The notes beneath the pieces were generated by a model, which was given only the letters and a program-made list of their open reading frames with translations, was not told the origin of the DNA and did not search any database. Below, piece by piece: positions 35,228 through 49,600 of a stretch of DNA of 64,000 nucleotides (positions are counted from its first letter, which is position 1; each line of letters begins with the position of its first letter). The translations under genes and the position numbers were made by a program. Origin of the DNA: Pristionchus mayeri (Eukaryota > Nematoda > Chromadorea > Rhabditida > Neodiplogasteridae); assembly GCA_036245805.1 (NCBI GenBank), contig BTRK01000003.1, forward strand, positions 29,405,215 through 29,469,214. Direction: 5' to 3'.

Positions 35228-38200
35228 ATGGCTGCAAAGCCAGTGCCCCTTTCCTTCGCGAGCATCGTCTCGGGTAAAACCGTCGAAGAGCAAGAGGCAA
35301 CGAAGCCCGCAGAGGCCGTTGCTGCTGTCGAGTACACAGAAGCTTCCACTCAGTCACAAGTACACAATCACAAGCAGAGGAGCGAACGACGAAGCGATCG
35401 CCAAGATCGCGGGGAACGACCGGAACGCGCCGAGCGCGGTGAGAGGACTTTCCCTAACGGAAGGAAGAAGTCGGGCAAGGGCAACAGAGACGGCAACAAG
35501 GACGAGCGACCGATGAGGGAGCCTCGCGAGAAGAAGAATGTGCCCAAAAAGGAAGAGCCCAAGGTAGAGGAACCGAAGGAAGAGGAGAAGCCAGTCGAGC
35601 CTCCTGTCATACTCGAGCCTGCTCCCCCTCCATCAGTCAATGCTTGGTTCAAAGGTATGTTTTATTTTTTAAATATATTTTTTAAAAATGGTATAATATT
35701 TTTCTTATTAATAGTTATGCTTTTAAGGTGAACCACCCGCAAAAGTGGTTCCAGCCCCGATCCCTCCTGTAGAAGCTCCCAAGCCAGTTCCTCCAGTCGT
35801 GAGTGCTTGATTTTGCTGTTTTTCCTCTTATTGTTATTAAAAAAAATTGTATTTTACTTTTACCTTTTTTCAGAAAGAAGTGAAGAAGCCAGCAGCGCCG
35901 GTGATCGCTGTGGAGCCCAAGAAGGTTAGTTAATTGTCATTTTATGTTAATCCTTATGCTTGTTGCATTGACTAAAATAATGCTAGTAAAAATGATATAT
36001 GTTCGCAGCAGCAACCAACCCCTGAAAGCTCACCAAAGAACGAGTCTGACTGGCCAACTCTTGCCACTGATGAACTTCAGACTTCTCCCGGACGCGAATC
36101 GCCTAAAAATGTGAGTTTGAACAATTTTGTAAATAGCTGGTTATTCTTCAAAAAAGGATACATTTCTTTCTGCTCATTGTCTTAAAGATTATTTTGGGAT
36201 TAGTATTTAATATCATTGCCTAGATCAAACATTAACAAATACTTATCAGTAAGTCTCATATTAATTATTTACTTATTCGTCAGTTTATGTTTAATTTTAT
36301 CATTATCTAATGCAGGAGGATAACGAGAGCAACGGTGTCCATGCTAAGGGAAAGGTCAAGCAGTGGAAGAAGGTGGAAGTAGACGTATGTATCCATTTTT
36401 AAAAATTTTAATCAAATGGTTTTCGCAATGTTGTGCAATCATATGCTTTCGATACGAATTTTCCCTAACTGAAAATATGCACTCATAGCAAGACCAGCGT
36501 GCGTGTTAATTCAAAAAGAATCTGAATCCGCTGTATTCATTATTTTATTTTCAGGTTGATTACGGGAAGCGCGGAGTGTCCGCTAAGGACGCCGCCATCA
36601 AACCCGAAGGAGCGAAGCCCGCAAGAAAGTCACAGAAGAAGGACCAGCAGCCTGAAGCTCACAAGGTCAACAATTAATGATTTGATATTTGCGAATAAAG
36701 TGTTCATTATCTGCATAAATTTTAAATGCATATTTTCAGTCAAACGGAGTGAGCCCGTCCGCCGCTGTGACAGTGCACACAATGCAGGCTGCATCTCCAA
36801 TCTCGGAGAATGCTCCTCTGTCGCCTGTTCAGAATGGAGAGGAGGCTAATGATTACTGGTGAGCATATTTTTGCCAGCCTCGCTACTTACCTCCCCCCAT
36901 TTTTATTTTCTCGTTCTCGCATTGGATAGCAGTAGTGGCTGCTCGGAATTCGAACTTGATAAGCTCTTTTCGTTAAGCGCTGCGACTACTGCTCTTCCCT
37001 CGAATGAACAGTTGGTGTTTTCTGATGCATTTGATCCTTTGGTCAGCTGTGTGTATTTGATTATGCCACTCTGCGTTGAGTCTTAACGTATTCCTTTGTT
37101 AACATCTCCTGTGTGTGGAAATCTTACATTTAAATTAGTGTTATTTATTTTGAATTTTGACACTACATTTAGTATACTACTCTCATTTTGGCGCAGTAAA
37201 TTAAACCGAAAAAAGTATTGAAATTTTGCCATCTTCGCTTTCATTTAGTGGCCTGTGTTTCGACAAGCCAGCGGCAGATGTTATCTTGTCTTTTTTGCGT
37301 CCCTCATCCATAGGTTCTCTCAATTTCGCCTTCTTTCTCTCTCTTTGTGATGTCTCTCTCTTCCCTCCCTTCCATCCATCCACACATTGCCCCTTCCTTC
37401 CCATTCCACTCCCCTCTCCTCCCCACTCGTCCCCCCATCTCCCTCGATTCTTTCCTCTTTCACTCTCCCTTGCACACTCATTCTCCGCCTACTTGGTCTC
37501 TAGCCTTACCTGTCCGTCTCTCACCGTCTGTCACACTGTGTTGGCTATCCCCTCTCCCTTTGCCGTAATGTCTACTCGATTTGTGGGGTGGCTGCCTGCC
37601 TTTCCTCTCTTTCCTTCCTGCATATTTCACAATGAGCCATGATTATTTTTCAGGTACGTCGATAATCAATCGCGCGGTGCTTTCTACAAGTCGGGAGCGA
37701 AGGAGGGCTGGAAGAGGATCGAGGGAGAGCACTCGGTGTCTTCGTCGACCACGAATACGCCCTCGTCCGGAGTGACGTCATCTGGAGCGACGAGCGGAGG
37801 AGGCAAGACCACGCCCCCTACGCCTGTGTCTAGAGACGAATCTGTCGTCCTGGCTACATCTGAAGCAGCTGCCGCTTCCCCTCAAGTCAACGGAACCAGC
37901 AAAGCTAGCTCGGGTACGTATTGATTGTGTATGCCTTCATGCGAAGCGAGTCTCTAGTCCACACTAATTGGACAATTTTATGGCCGCTTACATTCGCTTT
38001 TTTCTGAGTCTTATCTGTCTACATTTCAGGTAACAAGAAGAACAACGGAAAGTCGGAGAGTCTGGCTGGCGGAGATTACTGGACCAAGAAGGATAACAAT
38101 CGCCAAATGAGTGACAAGGGAGCCAAAGTGAGATCTTCAAAAAATTATTTTTTTTTTCGATATTTTTCTCGATATAATGTTTAAATGTAATTAATTAATT

Positions 38201-41200
38201 ATTTACAGACGTTCCCGCGCAACAGCAACTGGAACAATGGCGGTCGTCCGAACGTGCACGCACCGCCCAAGCTTACGCCCGCACAGCGACGAGCACGTGG
38301 CCCGCTTCCCGATTGGGATGAGATAGCTGTGAGTTACTTGACTCGGCCTATCATTATCGATTGGTTTGAATCAGCACAGTAAGTAACTTTATCATGAAGC
38401 AAAAGCGTCCAACTATTCTATCACTATCGGTAGTTGTGAGCTTTCGCCGAAATATTGTTCCACAAATGAGAGTCCGCGGGGACATACGGTAAAAAAAAAC
38501 TTTCGAAATGACGCGGGAATGGCATTGTTTAATTGGAAAGCCATACTTGTTTTTTATTGTTAAATTTCAAAAATGGAATGCAGTTTGTGGGCTGGAATTG
38601 TTATTTCCCCCCGCTTCCTTCCAATCTCACCTATGACATCGCTTTTTCATTTTTAATTGGCCAAATAGTGACGCATTAGGTATTGTGTTATTTCATGCCA
38701 TGGATATTTGATACTTGATTTTCAACAATATCCCCTATTCCGTTTCCTTATCTTGAATGGTGCCCCATATCTGATTGCGCGCTGCTTGCAGGAGCAGTTG
38801 AACAACGGCGGCGAGGACCACTTTGACTACATGCATCTGATGGACCAGCAGTATCAGCAGTACTACCAGATGACGGCGATGCCGCCCGCTCCCTTCGACG
38901 GAGGCCTCGACCCCGCCATGGCCAACATGATGATACAGGTACCGTTCCTGGTTCCATCGTCCTTACTCCATATCTTCCCCCGTAATTACGTTCGCTTGGG
39001 GAAAAAAAGCCCTTGGTGGTGTTGTTTAATTTTTTCTATTTCCATGCGCCTCTATTATTCAGCATGTGATATCATCATCATCAATATTTTCTTGCTCCCA
39101 CTATTTCTCTTCATTCGCCCATTGCACTTTCGCCGCGGACTTCGTTCGCAATCTCGCTCTTGGGGTCTAATATTATCTCGTTAACATCGGTCTCATTTTT
39201 ACACTCATACTCCTTCCAAACGTCCTTTAACCTTCTCTCATCCTAGTCTATTCTCATCTAGACTGGCCATTTTTCCTCCTTTCCTCTCACATCTCAATCG
39301 ATGGCCAACGGGGGAGTCTCTGCGTCTTCACTTCCATCTCCTCCTTTTTTTCTCCTCGTATCTTTCTCTGCCCAGCTTTCTCTCTTCTCCTCTATCCGTC
39401 TCTCAGGCTGTTTACAGCCCTCTATTCACTTGGTTCACTGTCTTTCCCTCCTCACACTGCCTATTCACGGAGTGATGTGAGAGATAGACGAGGGGGATGC
39501 GAAAAGTGTAGGTGGATACTATTTATGATCTTCTGTTGTATAGGGAAATGCAGAGATGAATACCATGTAGGCCGGATTCCTCTCTGAATTCCTCACGTGT
39601 TCATGAATTCTTGAGAGAAAATTGCAAGGGACAATAATCTTGCAAGTTGTTTGGAGAGAATAGAGGGAAGGGAGTTGCGATAAGAGAGAGTGGTAACGAG
39701 TAGTATTCTAGTAGTGGATTGATGTATTGCACAAGTGAGAGCAATGCTGTTGTTTGCCATGGTGGTGCAGTTGTGGTCTCTTATTTTGGCTTCTCTCCTG
39801 CGTCTCTCTCATTGGGTTGTTGTTTGTATCTGGCCACCGTTCCTCCCTTCTCTATCATCCTGGGAGACTGAGCGCCCAGAAGTGAACGAGTAGTAGATGA
39901 AGAGAGAGAGTCGTTGCGCGGGCGTCTGAATCCAGTAAAGGGGAATGGGCAGATGGATGGAGTGGTTGCGGGGAGAAATTCTCATTGAGAAGAGCAAGAA
40001 CACAGCAATAGTGAACGCAAGTAAATGGCGGAAAGACACGTGCACACAGGGAAAGGGGAATGATGACAAGAAGGAGAAAGGAATCGAGTGATGAATAATG
40101 CCTTCTCTGCAGTCCTAATCGTTTCCCCTTTTGCAGCAAGCACAGCAGCACATGGCCAACCTCGGGATGCGTCCTCCCATCCAGATGATGATCCCTATGG
40201 GAGTGGCACCCGCGATGCCCTCCGTGTCGGCCGTCGACCCTTCCCGGCCAGTATCCGTCGCCGCAGTCTCTACGCTGCCGCCCACTCCCTCCATGCTGTC
40301 GCCCACCATCGTCCCGGTTAGTGTCTTCCTCTTCTATGAACACAACTGCCCGAAGCTCCCCCCCCATAATCCCCATAAAATGACTGATTCCTTTAGCCTT
40401 TTATTTCGTTCGTTCCCGGAAATAAAATAGTTGGGGACAAAAGGGAGCATCGGTGGCTATCTTTTGTAGTTCTCTGTTTGTGTCATCACTGTATGAATGG
40501 TATGGTTGCACAGATGGCGGACAGCGTCAACCCCGCGATTCCCTTCGCGCCCATGTTCAACGCTGGCCCCATCAATATGGCGCCGATGAACGACGAGAAG
40601 CTGCGGGAGTACGTCCGCAACCAAATGTGAGTGCCCCGTCAATATTCACCGGTCAATGAGTGTTCTTATTGCAGTGAGTACTACCTCTCGCCGGAGAATC
40701 TGCAGAAGGACTTCTTCCTTCGTCGTAAGATGAGCCCCGACGGCTTCCTGCCTCTTAGCCTCATCGCCTCTTTCCCGAGAGTTCGCGCACTCACTGGAGA
40801 CATCGCCCTCATCATGGAGGGACTCAGGGACTCTGAGAAGGTAATCCCTCCTTTTTTATTTTAATAAAAATCATGAAAACATGGACGTTTTGCAAGTCAA
40901 GGACGCGCGGTGTTTCTCCCACTCGCGGAACTGTCACAGTGTTTTCAGTCGGCGATCATTCGCGAACAGGAGTAGAGATGCAGAGCGAGGAGGAGGAATA
41001 GAGGGGCAGGATTTATTAGCAAACTGATCGCGCGACCTTGAAACGTTTCGTTTCGCTCGCGCGTTTTCTGGTACCATTCTGTGGACAAAGGCGAACCATC
41101 CTTCTGCATTTTGACAACAATTTACGGGATTACCGTATCAGTAAATCGCATTGCGAAGGGGGAAATGTTTCCATTTTTTGCGATGAATGACGCTCTCAAA

Positions 41201-44200
41201 ATGTTTGCGTCCATTGTTTCATGAAATGTGAACAGCGGACAACCGATAATTGACAACAATGAGCCTTATATTTGTTCAGGTCGAGCTCTCCTTCGACCTC
41301 GTCCGTCCCAAGGAGGATCCTGCCAAGTGGCCCCTCCCTCCCGCAGTTCCCACTCCTGGCGCCGCCGCAGGAGCTCCCTCTGCCACTAGCCCCTCCGAGG
41401 TGCACGCTCGTCCCTCCACCAGTGCAGGACACGCTGCACCTGTACCAGTCCAAGTCCAGCCTGTTGCCAAGCAGCAGCAGAGTAGCGCCCCCAAGAAGGA
41501 GCAGCAGAAGCAGCAGTCGAAGAAGGAGGAGAAGAGGATAGCTGCCCCTAGCACATCCTCCAAGCCCGAACAGCCCTCGTCATCGGCGCCCGCAAAGGTC
41601 GTCGTCGAGGAGACTGACACTGCAGTGAAGGCAGAGGAGCCAGAGACTTGGCAGGAGGTCAAGACGAAGAAGAAGGGAAAGGGAGGCAGCGGGAAACCCG
41701 CCGTGACTGTGCAGAGCAGCAATCTGCAGCCAGAGGTTAGTGTTGTTGTCTACAAACACAAATTTTTGGGTAAATATCCCAACCTACCCTCGCTTTTCGA
41801 ATATCATTTTGCATTGTTCCGTTCACCCTGACTGGTCCATTCAATACAAGATGCAAGAATCGTGGCCTATTGATTGTACAATCTTCAATATTATTAATTG
41901 CAGAAGGAGAGCAGTGTGCCGCTGGCTGACTCGGACGAGTTGAGCTTCCAGTTCGACACGGAGATGAAGGGAGGAGCAGTGCCCGCACTGAACGGAGACG
42001 ACGCTAGTGGATCGACGCCCAAGAGGGACACTGGCAGAGGAAAGAGCAGACTAGCAGTGTGAGTGCATATTTTGCCACCTCTTACATTGTGTAAATTCCT
42101 AAGGGAATGGATTTATAATCCTATTTTTTCAGCAATCAGGATGAGGAGATGGGCGACGACGCCATCGGCAACCTCATCATCATGACTCCCTCGAAGAGAA
42201 CGCTCGACCGCACGGGCGTGCACCAGGTGAGGATATGACGCGAAAGTAGTGCTGAATTGCTGACTCAAACCAGGTGCAATTTTCTCAATTTTCCATTTGC
42301 AGTCTCGTGCTCGCACGAATGCCGAGATGAACGAGGAAGTGGAGATTGGACTGCGGCAATACGAGGAGGAGTTGTGGAGCAAGGTGCCCGAGCAGCAGAT
42401 CATACCGGTAAGCGAGTGCATTGCACCACATAACCCCCTCCCTCTCTATTTTGATTGAATAAGTTTGATGTCGTAATGTTATAATCGAAAATACGTGCAT
42501 GGTAATCGATTTTTCGAGGGCAGAAAACGTTTGTGAAATGGTAATAAATTTTCCGCACGTGGTTATTGGCATTGCTCTCACACTCGATGCCCTCTCTCCT
42601 TTCCAACACCCTTGCCCTTCCCTTCCTCACACTCATTGTCGTGTGTGCCTCTGTTACAGATGCAAGGCGGCCAGAAGGTGGGCACGATCACAGCCGAGCA
42701 GCTGGCTGCCATCCGAGGAGAGGGCGCCGCTGCTGCAGACCCCCAGTCGCCACCACAGATCCCTCCCCCGCAGGGAGTATCTTCGCCCGCGCCCTCCGTG
42801 TGGACCCAGAAGGCACACGAACGCGCCCAGGCCGCAGCCTCCATAGCCATTGTAGGTGGACAAGGAAATGATGATGGTTGACACCTCCGTATTGTATCGT
42901 ATATATCACTACTTATCATTTAGTACTAACACAGGCACTTTATAATATTGTAATGAACACGAACAAGTGAATGGTGATCGAATTCTTCTTTCATTGACTG
43001 CCATGGTTGCAGCCGAAGTCCCCGATGATGAGGAAGGAGTCGACGACGGAGGCGAAGATCACTCGCTTCTATCCGGTGGACAAACCGGCGCAGGTCCATG
43101 ATGGGAAGTCACCCCGCAAGCAGAAGACGAGACACTCGGAGAAGCCACCTGCGGAGATGAGCGTCGGATGGGTACTCGGCACAAGTGACGAGGTGAGCAG
43201 AGAAGAAGGGGAATGTGTGAAAGCTATGAGAAGCACTTCCCTTTCCCACACTCTCGTAGTCCTGGGACATGTCTAGTGCGATCAATCTTACAACGGTTGT
43301 GTGAATTACTACTAATGTAAAATATAGCTAACCAATTTTTTTTCAGATGTCCAAGATCCCATCGGTTTCTGTGGCAGCCAGCAGCAGTCAAGTGCCTCAG
43401 GCACACCCCTCGGTCGCCCTCCTCGGAGACTGCGACTTCAAGCCCGCTGTGAGTTGATGTGTCCCCGTATTTTGAGGTTTCGTTGGATTCAAATTTTCGA
43501 TGGAAAACTGATTCTAGAGGCGGAAGATAAATTGAAAGACAATTATCTTTTCCTCCTGCAGGTGTATTCTGCATGGCGCGAGACGTGTCTCAAGCAGCGC
43601 GTCTCTCTCGGCTACGAGTGCGCCGAGATGAACACCCTCTACCGATTCTGGTCCTTCTTCCTCCGCGATAACTTCAACCGCAGGATGTTCGAGGAGTTCC
43701 GACGACTCGCACTCGAGGACAATGAGAAGGGGTACGAATATTTTTTTGATGTATACAGAAAATAAGGCAGGACGTCAGAGAATAGTTACGGGTTTTTCGG
43801 TTCCTAATAGGAGTTCATTGCAGTTTCCGCTACGGTGTGGAGGCGCTCTTCCGCTTCTACATGTACGGCCTGGAGAAGAAGTTCCGACCGGAGATCTACA
43901 CCTACTTCCAGAAGGACACCATCGCTGATATGAAGGCCGGCCAGTTGTACGGCATCGAGAAGTTCTGGATGTTCTCCAAGAAGTTCGTCATCTTTTTATA
44001 AATATGATTCATCTTTATGTCAGTTAATTATGGCTTACTTTGCAGATGCCGCTTCTTCAAGGAGCTCTTGGTGGAAAACGAGCTCGAAGCGAAGTTGAAA
44101 CAGTTCAAGTCGGAGCACGACTTCTACGTCGTGAGTTACAGTTATTTACTCAATACTTTCACTATTGTTAGCTATATCAATGAATCATTGAACGATTTGA

Positions 44201-44259
44201 GCTACAAATAATCACAAGTACTACTTCAGAACTCGAAGAAGAAGTCGGAGAGCTCATGA
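35228..44259 (+). CDS. larp-1: La-related protein 1 (LARP1)
   Basis: LARP1 binds mRNA 5' ends and poly(A), acting on translation and stability of ribosomal-protein and germline mRNAs in the cytoplasm. Twenty-five exons join in phase: 35228-35654, 35728-35798, 35874-35924, 36009-36110, 36316-36384, 36555-36665, 36740-36858, 37654-37913, 38030-38127, 38209-38328, 38792-38938, 40137-40316, 40514-40626, 40675-40840, 41280-41735, 41904-42058, 42133-42226, 42303-42407, 42660-42851, 43013-43192, 43347-43448, 43562-43731, 43824-43982, 44046-44130, 44230-44259; 1253 aa. The La motif lies at about residues 605-705 ([34 protein letters not shown]). The C-terminal DM15 repeats are at about 1107-1245 ([59 protein letters not shown]). 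The linkers are low-complexity and rich in P/A/Q/K/E. Confidence 0.95.
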
Positions 44260-46664
44260 GATGATCTGCCGCCAGCTTCATGCTTTTAAGCACGCCAACC
44301 AGCTATGTTCTGGTTCTTCTCCAAGTAGGACTGGCCTTCTTCTCTCCATCACTTGTTATCTCGTCTTCAGTCGCAGTCAACGCGGCGAGTGATCCATTGT
44401 AGTGTTCATTGTTGATACTGCTCCCGTCCTTTGTCTGTCTGTCTGTCTGTTTGTCGTTCGTTTATTTCCTGATTGATTATTTGTTTCTCTCTCCACACTG
44501 ACTGACTATGTATCCACCGTTCTGCATCACCTCTACATTGACTATTGATCCGGCCACCCCACCCATCAATCAATATCATTCAAGCTCAAGCGTGTCACTC
44601 CCGCCCCCTTTCTCTGCTATCCCCGTAAGCGTCTCTTCTTCTTCTTCTAATCATTTATACCCTGTACCCTGATTATCCTTTTTACCCTGTTTTTCTCCAG
44701 TTGAACACAGGACGATGATGACTGATCTTATCACTTTTTTCCTTCATTAACGCCTTTCATTTATCGTTCTTCAAAACATTTTTTGCTAACCGTCCTCTAG
44801 TGTGTTGCTTCTTTTATTCTGTTGTTGAAGCTGCCCTTCTGATGGCACGTTGTTACTACTATGCAGAGAAATCCGTTAGATAACCCGATTATTGATTGAT
44901 ATATGTAAATTTTATAGCCCATTTTGTCCCCTTTCAATCGCGAGCTAGTACAATGAGGTTAGAGAGTGCGCCGAGTGTGAATTCGATGGAATGAGTAGGT
45001 CACAGCTTGCTTGCACGCGCATCTTCCCTGCTGCACAGATGTCTCGTTCGCCCCTCTCCTTATGCATACTCGATCACATTGCGTGCCTTGCATCTCTGAG
45101 CCCCGGAATGTTTCCTCCATTCCCTGCATTCCAGGGGGTACGCACATTCCGAAGTGACGCGCGAGATAATGCTACCTAATTTACCGTACCTTCCCATCCC
45201 TCAGCTAGCTCCGTTCTCCATCGTTATCTCGAAAATGTTTTTTTCGCACTGCACATCATTGTTGACACGGCACATTAGAATGCATCAGTTACATGCTTTT
45301 CCTTTCTTTGGTCATTCGTAGTTATGGCGATGTTCCTTTCGATTGTACACATCTCTAGCTAGCTAAGATGAATGTTATCATGTGTCCCACTGTCGATCGT
45401 TTGATCAATTTGAGCCCTTTTACATGTATACACACAGTACACGAAGGCATCCAACCGTTGTTCTTTTCACCATAGCACCCTATAGTAGATAGTTGTTAGT
45501 ATCGAGACCATTGAACGGAAAGAGCCTCGTTATCACAATTACAAATATTATTTTTTTGCCTCTGCCTTCCTTAAAGCCTGACCACAACATCCTTCACTCA
45601 TTGCCCCATTTTCGTTTTCACTCCTGGTTAATTCATTTTCCTTTGTAACCGATCGATAATCTTTCTTCTCTTTCCCGTTGTTTTACCTGCTAATCTTGAT
45701 AATAATCCGTCTTGCAAACGACCCACTTGTTCGTTATGTCAGTATCGTCTCAATTATGCACGAATTAGTGTACGACATTGTCGTTTTCTTCCTGAGTTAT
45801 TCGATGGGGTTACTCTACCAGACTAACACTTGATACGCCTAGTCGATCTTCCACATTTGGCTTACTATGCAGAATTACCCATTGATATTCCCAAGACCCA
45901 CCAGCACACTTGTATTGCTCATCTCAGTACTCAATTTCCCCTTACCTTTCCGCCTTTGCTCGCTGTTAGTACCTATTTGCCTTTCGAAAGTCCTCTCAAA
46001 CCCCATCGGAAACCCCACCCGACTTCAGTCCTGTCAATTGCTCACAAGTGATACACGTTTCACTCATTTTATTCGGTTTCTCAAATAACATGGAAAACAT
46101 CTAAAAACAGCACTCTTCAATGTAGTTTGACTCTTTCCCGAACTTGTATCCACCCTGCCTGATATCGTAATTGCACTGTAACTCCGTGTGTTTAGTATGG
46201 TCTGTCCATCATTTCTATCCGAGGTTCATCGATTCTTTTACTCTTACTCTTTTATCCCGATCGATTTCTTTCTCTATGGTAATTAAATGATTTTCTAACT
46301 CTCATACCTTCAATTTCACGAATATTCAGCGTGCACACAATGTTATGGAATTTCGCCACCGATAAATATTTGTTTATACCAAGACCATTATTAAAGTTGA
46401 AATTTCAACGATGGGGCAAACATCTATCAATGAAATGTGCGCGCAACAATTTGGCTTATGCAAAGCAGGAACTGATAAAAGGGAGATAGGACTAGCACAA
46501 CACTTTGACTACGAAATAGGAGTAATCTTCGAAATATAAGCATAATATCACGACTTTTAAAGTTTTACGAAAATTGCGAGAACAAACAATAAAACGATGT
46601 AGGAGAAACCAACTGAGATTGCGAAAAAATAAAAGGATGGGAAGAGAAGGGAAGAGGGGAAAAG
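44260..46664. other. Convergent 3' region of larp-1 and TMEM33
   Basis: No gene seen. Probably a long larp-1 3' UTR with pyrimidine-rich sequence and a short CTGT repeat near 44435, followed by spacer. Several AATAAA-like and ATTAAA signals occur, but the poly(A) site cannot be fixed. Confidence 0.5.
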
Positions 46665-49600
46665 TTAGGCCTGAGTGGGCGGGGCCAGATTGGAGATCAC
46701 CTGGACGGCGCGATTGATGAGATTGCCGACGATGGCAGGACACGAGGGAGAGTAAGAGATCTGCTGCAGGGAGACGCGCATCTGCAAGGAAGGAAGGGGG
46801 TAAGAGAGGAGACTAGCAAGAGAGAGGTATTGGGTGGGATGAAGCACTATGAAATGACATCGATGGTGGCTAGAAAACACGGACACATCTAGATTTTTTT
46901 CCAATGTTATTAGTTATTGAGACCATATGTTGTTTTTCCAACTACCTAATTACGGTCAACTCAACATAAGTACTTTGAGTTTATCCGCATCAATCGATTG
47001 GAATATGAACTGCAAAAACTAAACTGCCTATAAAATCTTCAACTTCATGATCACCTAGGAATTTTCTATCTAAAAAACGTTAGTGAATGTATTCGGCACA
47101 CGCTTTATCATCTTCATCAGAATTTTCAAAACACGGACAACAACTCATACCTGGTAGAATGCCTGTCTGGTGTAGGGATTGCGACGGGAGGAGTAGCGCA
47201 TCGTGAGGAAGCGATAGTAGACGAAGGGCACGAACAGAGACGCCTTCCCTGCAGGGGAGAGGGGATTATAAGGATAGAAGGGAAGAAGGAACATTCCCAC
47301 TGCTATATTCCAGCTAGTACTTTACTATCGAAAGCAATGCCTCGAAGCAATCTAATGTCCACCTGTCCATTTCTCGTTTCAATGTGAACTAATTTCAGTG
47401 CGCACTGTCCATTCGTTGCACAAAAATATCAACATCCTCTATATTTCCCCTTTAATCATCGTTGTCGAAACAATTTTATTTGTATCACGGGTATCACGAG
47501 TCAGCGGAGGAGCCCGGGAACATTTCCCAAAAAGTTGTTCCCGTTTGGGCTGATATTATGATGGGAGAATACCCTCGAGAGAAGAATTCGAAAAATATAG
47601 GTCGTCGGTGCCAGAGCCGGCTTATAGGAATTTTCCGGTTTTGCACCTGGCTATGCTGTAACTTAGCTCCCAGATGAGCTAGAGAGCTGGCAAGACACTC
47701 AAAATGTGCGGAAAATTATTATAAACAACTTTTATGTCCAGAACTTCTCTCTAGGATAAAAAAGAAAAATCTTACGGGCTAAAACACAGTAACCATTTCG
47801 AATATTAAATTTTTCACTATAATGCCGGCGACTATCCCGGGTTTTCTTTTCAAAAAATGACAGTTCGTGTCAATATACGTCATGGAAAAATAGGAAGAGA
47901 AAATTTTATTAGGGTACTCTTTGACTTTTTTGGCGTTATAAGTGAAATCGTGGCAACGATGCGAACAAAATATCTCCAATTGTGATTCTGTAATGCTCAG
48001 AACAATATTAGTTGGCAGCAATGGAAGTTGTAAGATGTTTGAAGTAATATGGCGTGGAGAAACTAAATTTTTGCAGGATTTTGAAAAATCGATTTTTCAC
48101 AAGTTTGGTGGCTCAAAACTCGAGAATTCAGAATCCTCGTCGCTCAACTACGAAAGTTTATTTAAGTAGACCTCGAGTAGTTTGAAAATTTCGCTAACTG
48201 GAACATGGCTTATTTTTTGCTTTCTATAAATATTCGCTCAAACTTGCGTCTACGGAGGAGTCTAAATATGACAAAAATTGATATTGACGAAATGGTAATG
48301 CATATTGAGTAGATTTGTACGTTAAAAATTTCCTTATGGCCTATTGTTTTACAACAAGTTGAAAAACTGCAACCTCGCTTGTCAAATTTTTCTTCTTCAA
48401 AAATTGTCTCATCGGAAATTTCATATATTTTATTTTCTTCGAATTAGTGACTTGCTGTATGTATTCAGTTTTGAATATTCAGAAACATATTTTTAGCATA
48501 CAAATCTACTCAATGAGCATTACCATTTCGTCAATATCAATTTTTGTCATATTTGGACTCCTCCGTAGACGCAAGTTTGAGTGAATATTAATAGAATGCA
48601 AAAACTGTGCCATGTTCCACTTAGCGAAATTTTCAAACAAGTTGAGGTCAAATTAAACAAACTTTCTTATTTGAGCGACGACGATTCTGAATTCTCGAGT
48701 TTTGAGCCGCCAAACTTGTAAAAAATCGATTTTTCAAATTCCTGCAAAAATTTAGTTTCTCCACGCCATATTACTTCAAACATCTTACAACTTCCATTGC
48801 TGCCAACTAATATTGTTCTGAGCATTACAGAATCACAATTGGAGATATTTTGTTCGCATCGTTGCCACGATTTCACTTATAACGCCAAAAAAGTCAAAGG
48901 GTACCCTAATAAAATTTTCTCTTCCTATTCCATAACGTATATTGACACGAACTTTCATTTTTTGAAAAGAAAACCCGGGATAGTCGCCGGCATTATAGTG
49001 AAAAAATTTAATTTTCGAAATGGTTACTGTGTTTTAGTCCGTAAGATTTTTATTTTTTATCCTACAGAGAAGTTCTGGACATAAAAGTTGTTTATAATAA
49101 TTTTCCGCACATTTTGAGTGCCTTGCCAGCTCTCTAGCTCATCTGGGAGCTAAGTTACAGCATAGCCAGGTGCAAAACCGGAAAATTCCTAAAAGCCGGC
49201 TCTGGCACCAACGACCTATATTTTTCGAATTCTTCTCTCGAGGGTATTCTCCCATCATAATATCAGCCCAAACGGGAACAACTTTTTGAGAAATGTTCCC
49301 GCGAGGTGATTTTTTCCTCCACTGACTCGTGATACACGTGGTATAATTACTAAAGTAATTAATAATTACTAAAGTGGGCGTACCGATGAATATGAGCGAG
49401 ACAAGGAGGGGCACGATGAAGATCTCCGTGCACGCCACGATGCCCAGACAGTTCTGCGTCTGCGTCGCGCACAGGTTCTGACAATATATTTTATTATTTT
49501 TAATACATAATTAATATTTTATTACTTCCAGTGAAACTAAATTATGGTTACCTACAAGTTGCCAATTTTCGCTCCCTAACTATGTGTTCATAGCGCATCC

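Noticed and set aside
37226..37642. 138-aa frame rich in Pro/Ser/Leu
   Set aside because: Lies in a CT-rich larp-1 intron between the exons ending 36858 and starting 37654; the two exons join in phase without it.
41276..41722. 148-aa minus-strand frame
   Set aside because: Shadow of larp-1 exon 15.
44430..44460. CTGT microsatellite
   Set aside because: Only about four units, in a probable 3' UTR; not notable.
47942..48876. Repeated frame MKSWQRCEQNISNCDSVMLR on both strands
   Set aside because: Mirror reading of the arms of the TMEM33-intron palindrome, not a gene pair.
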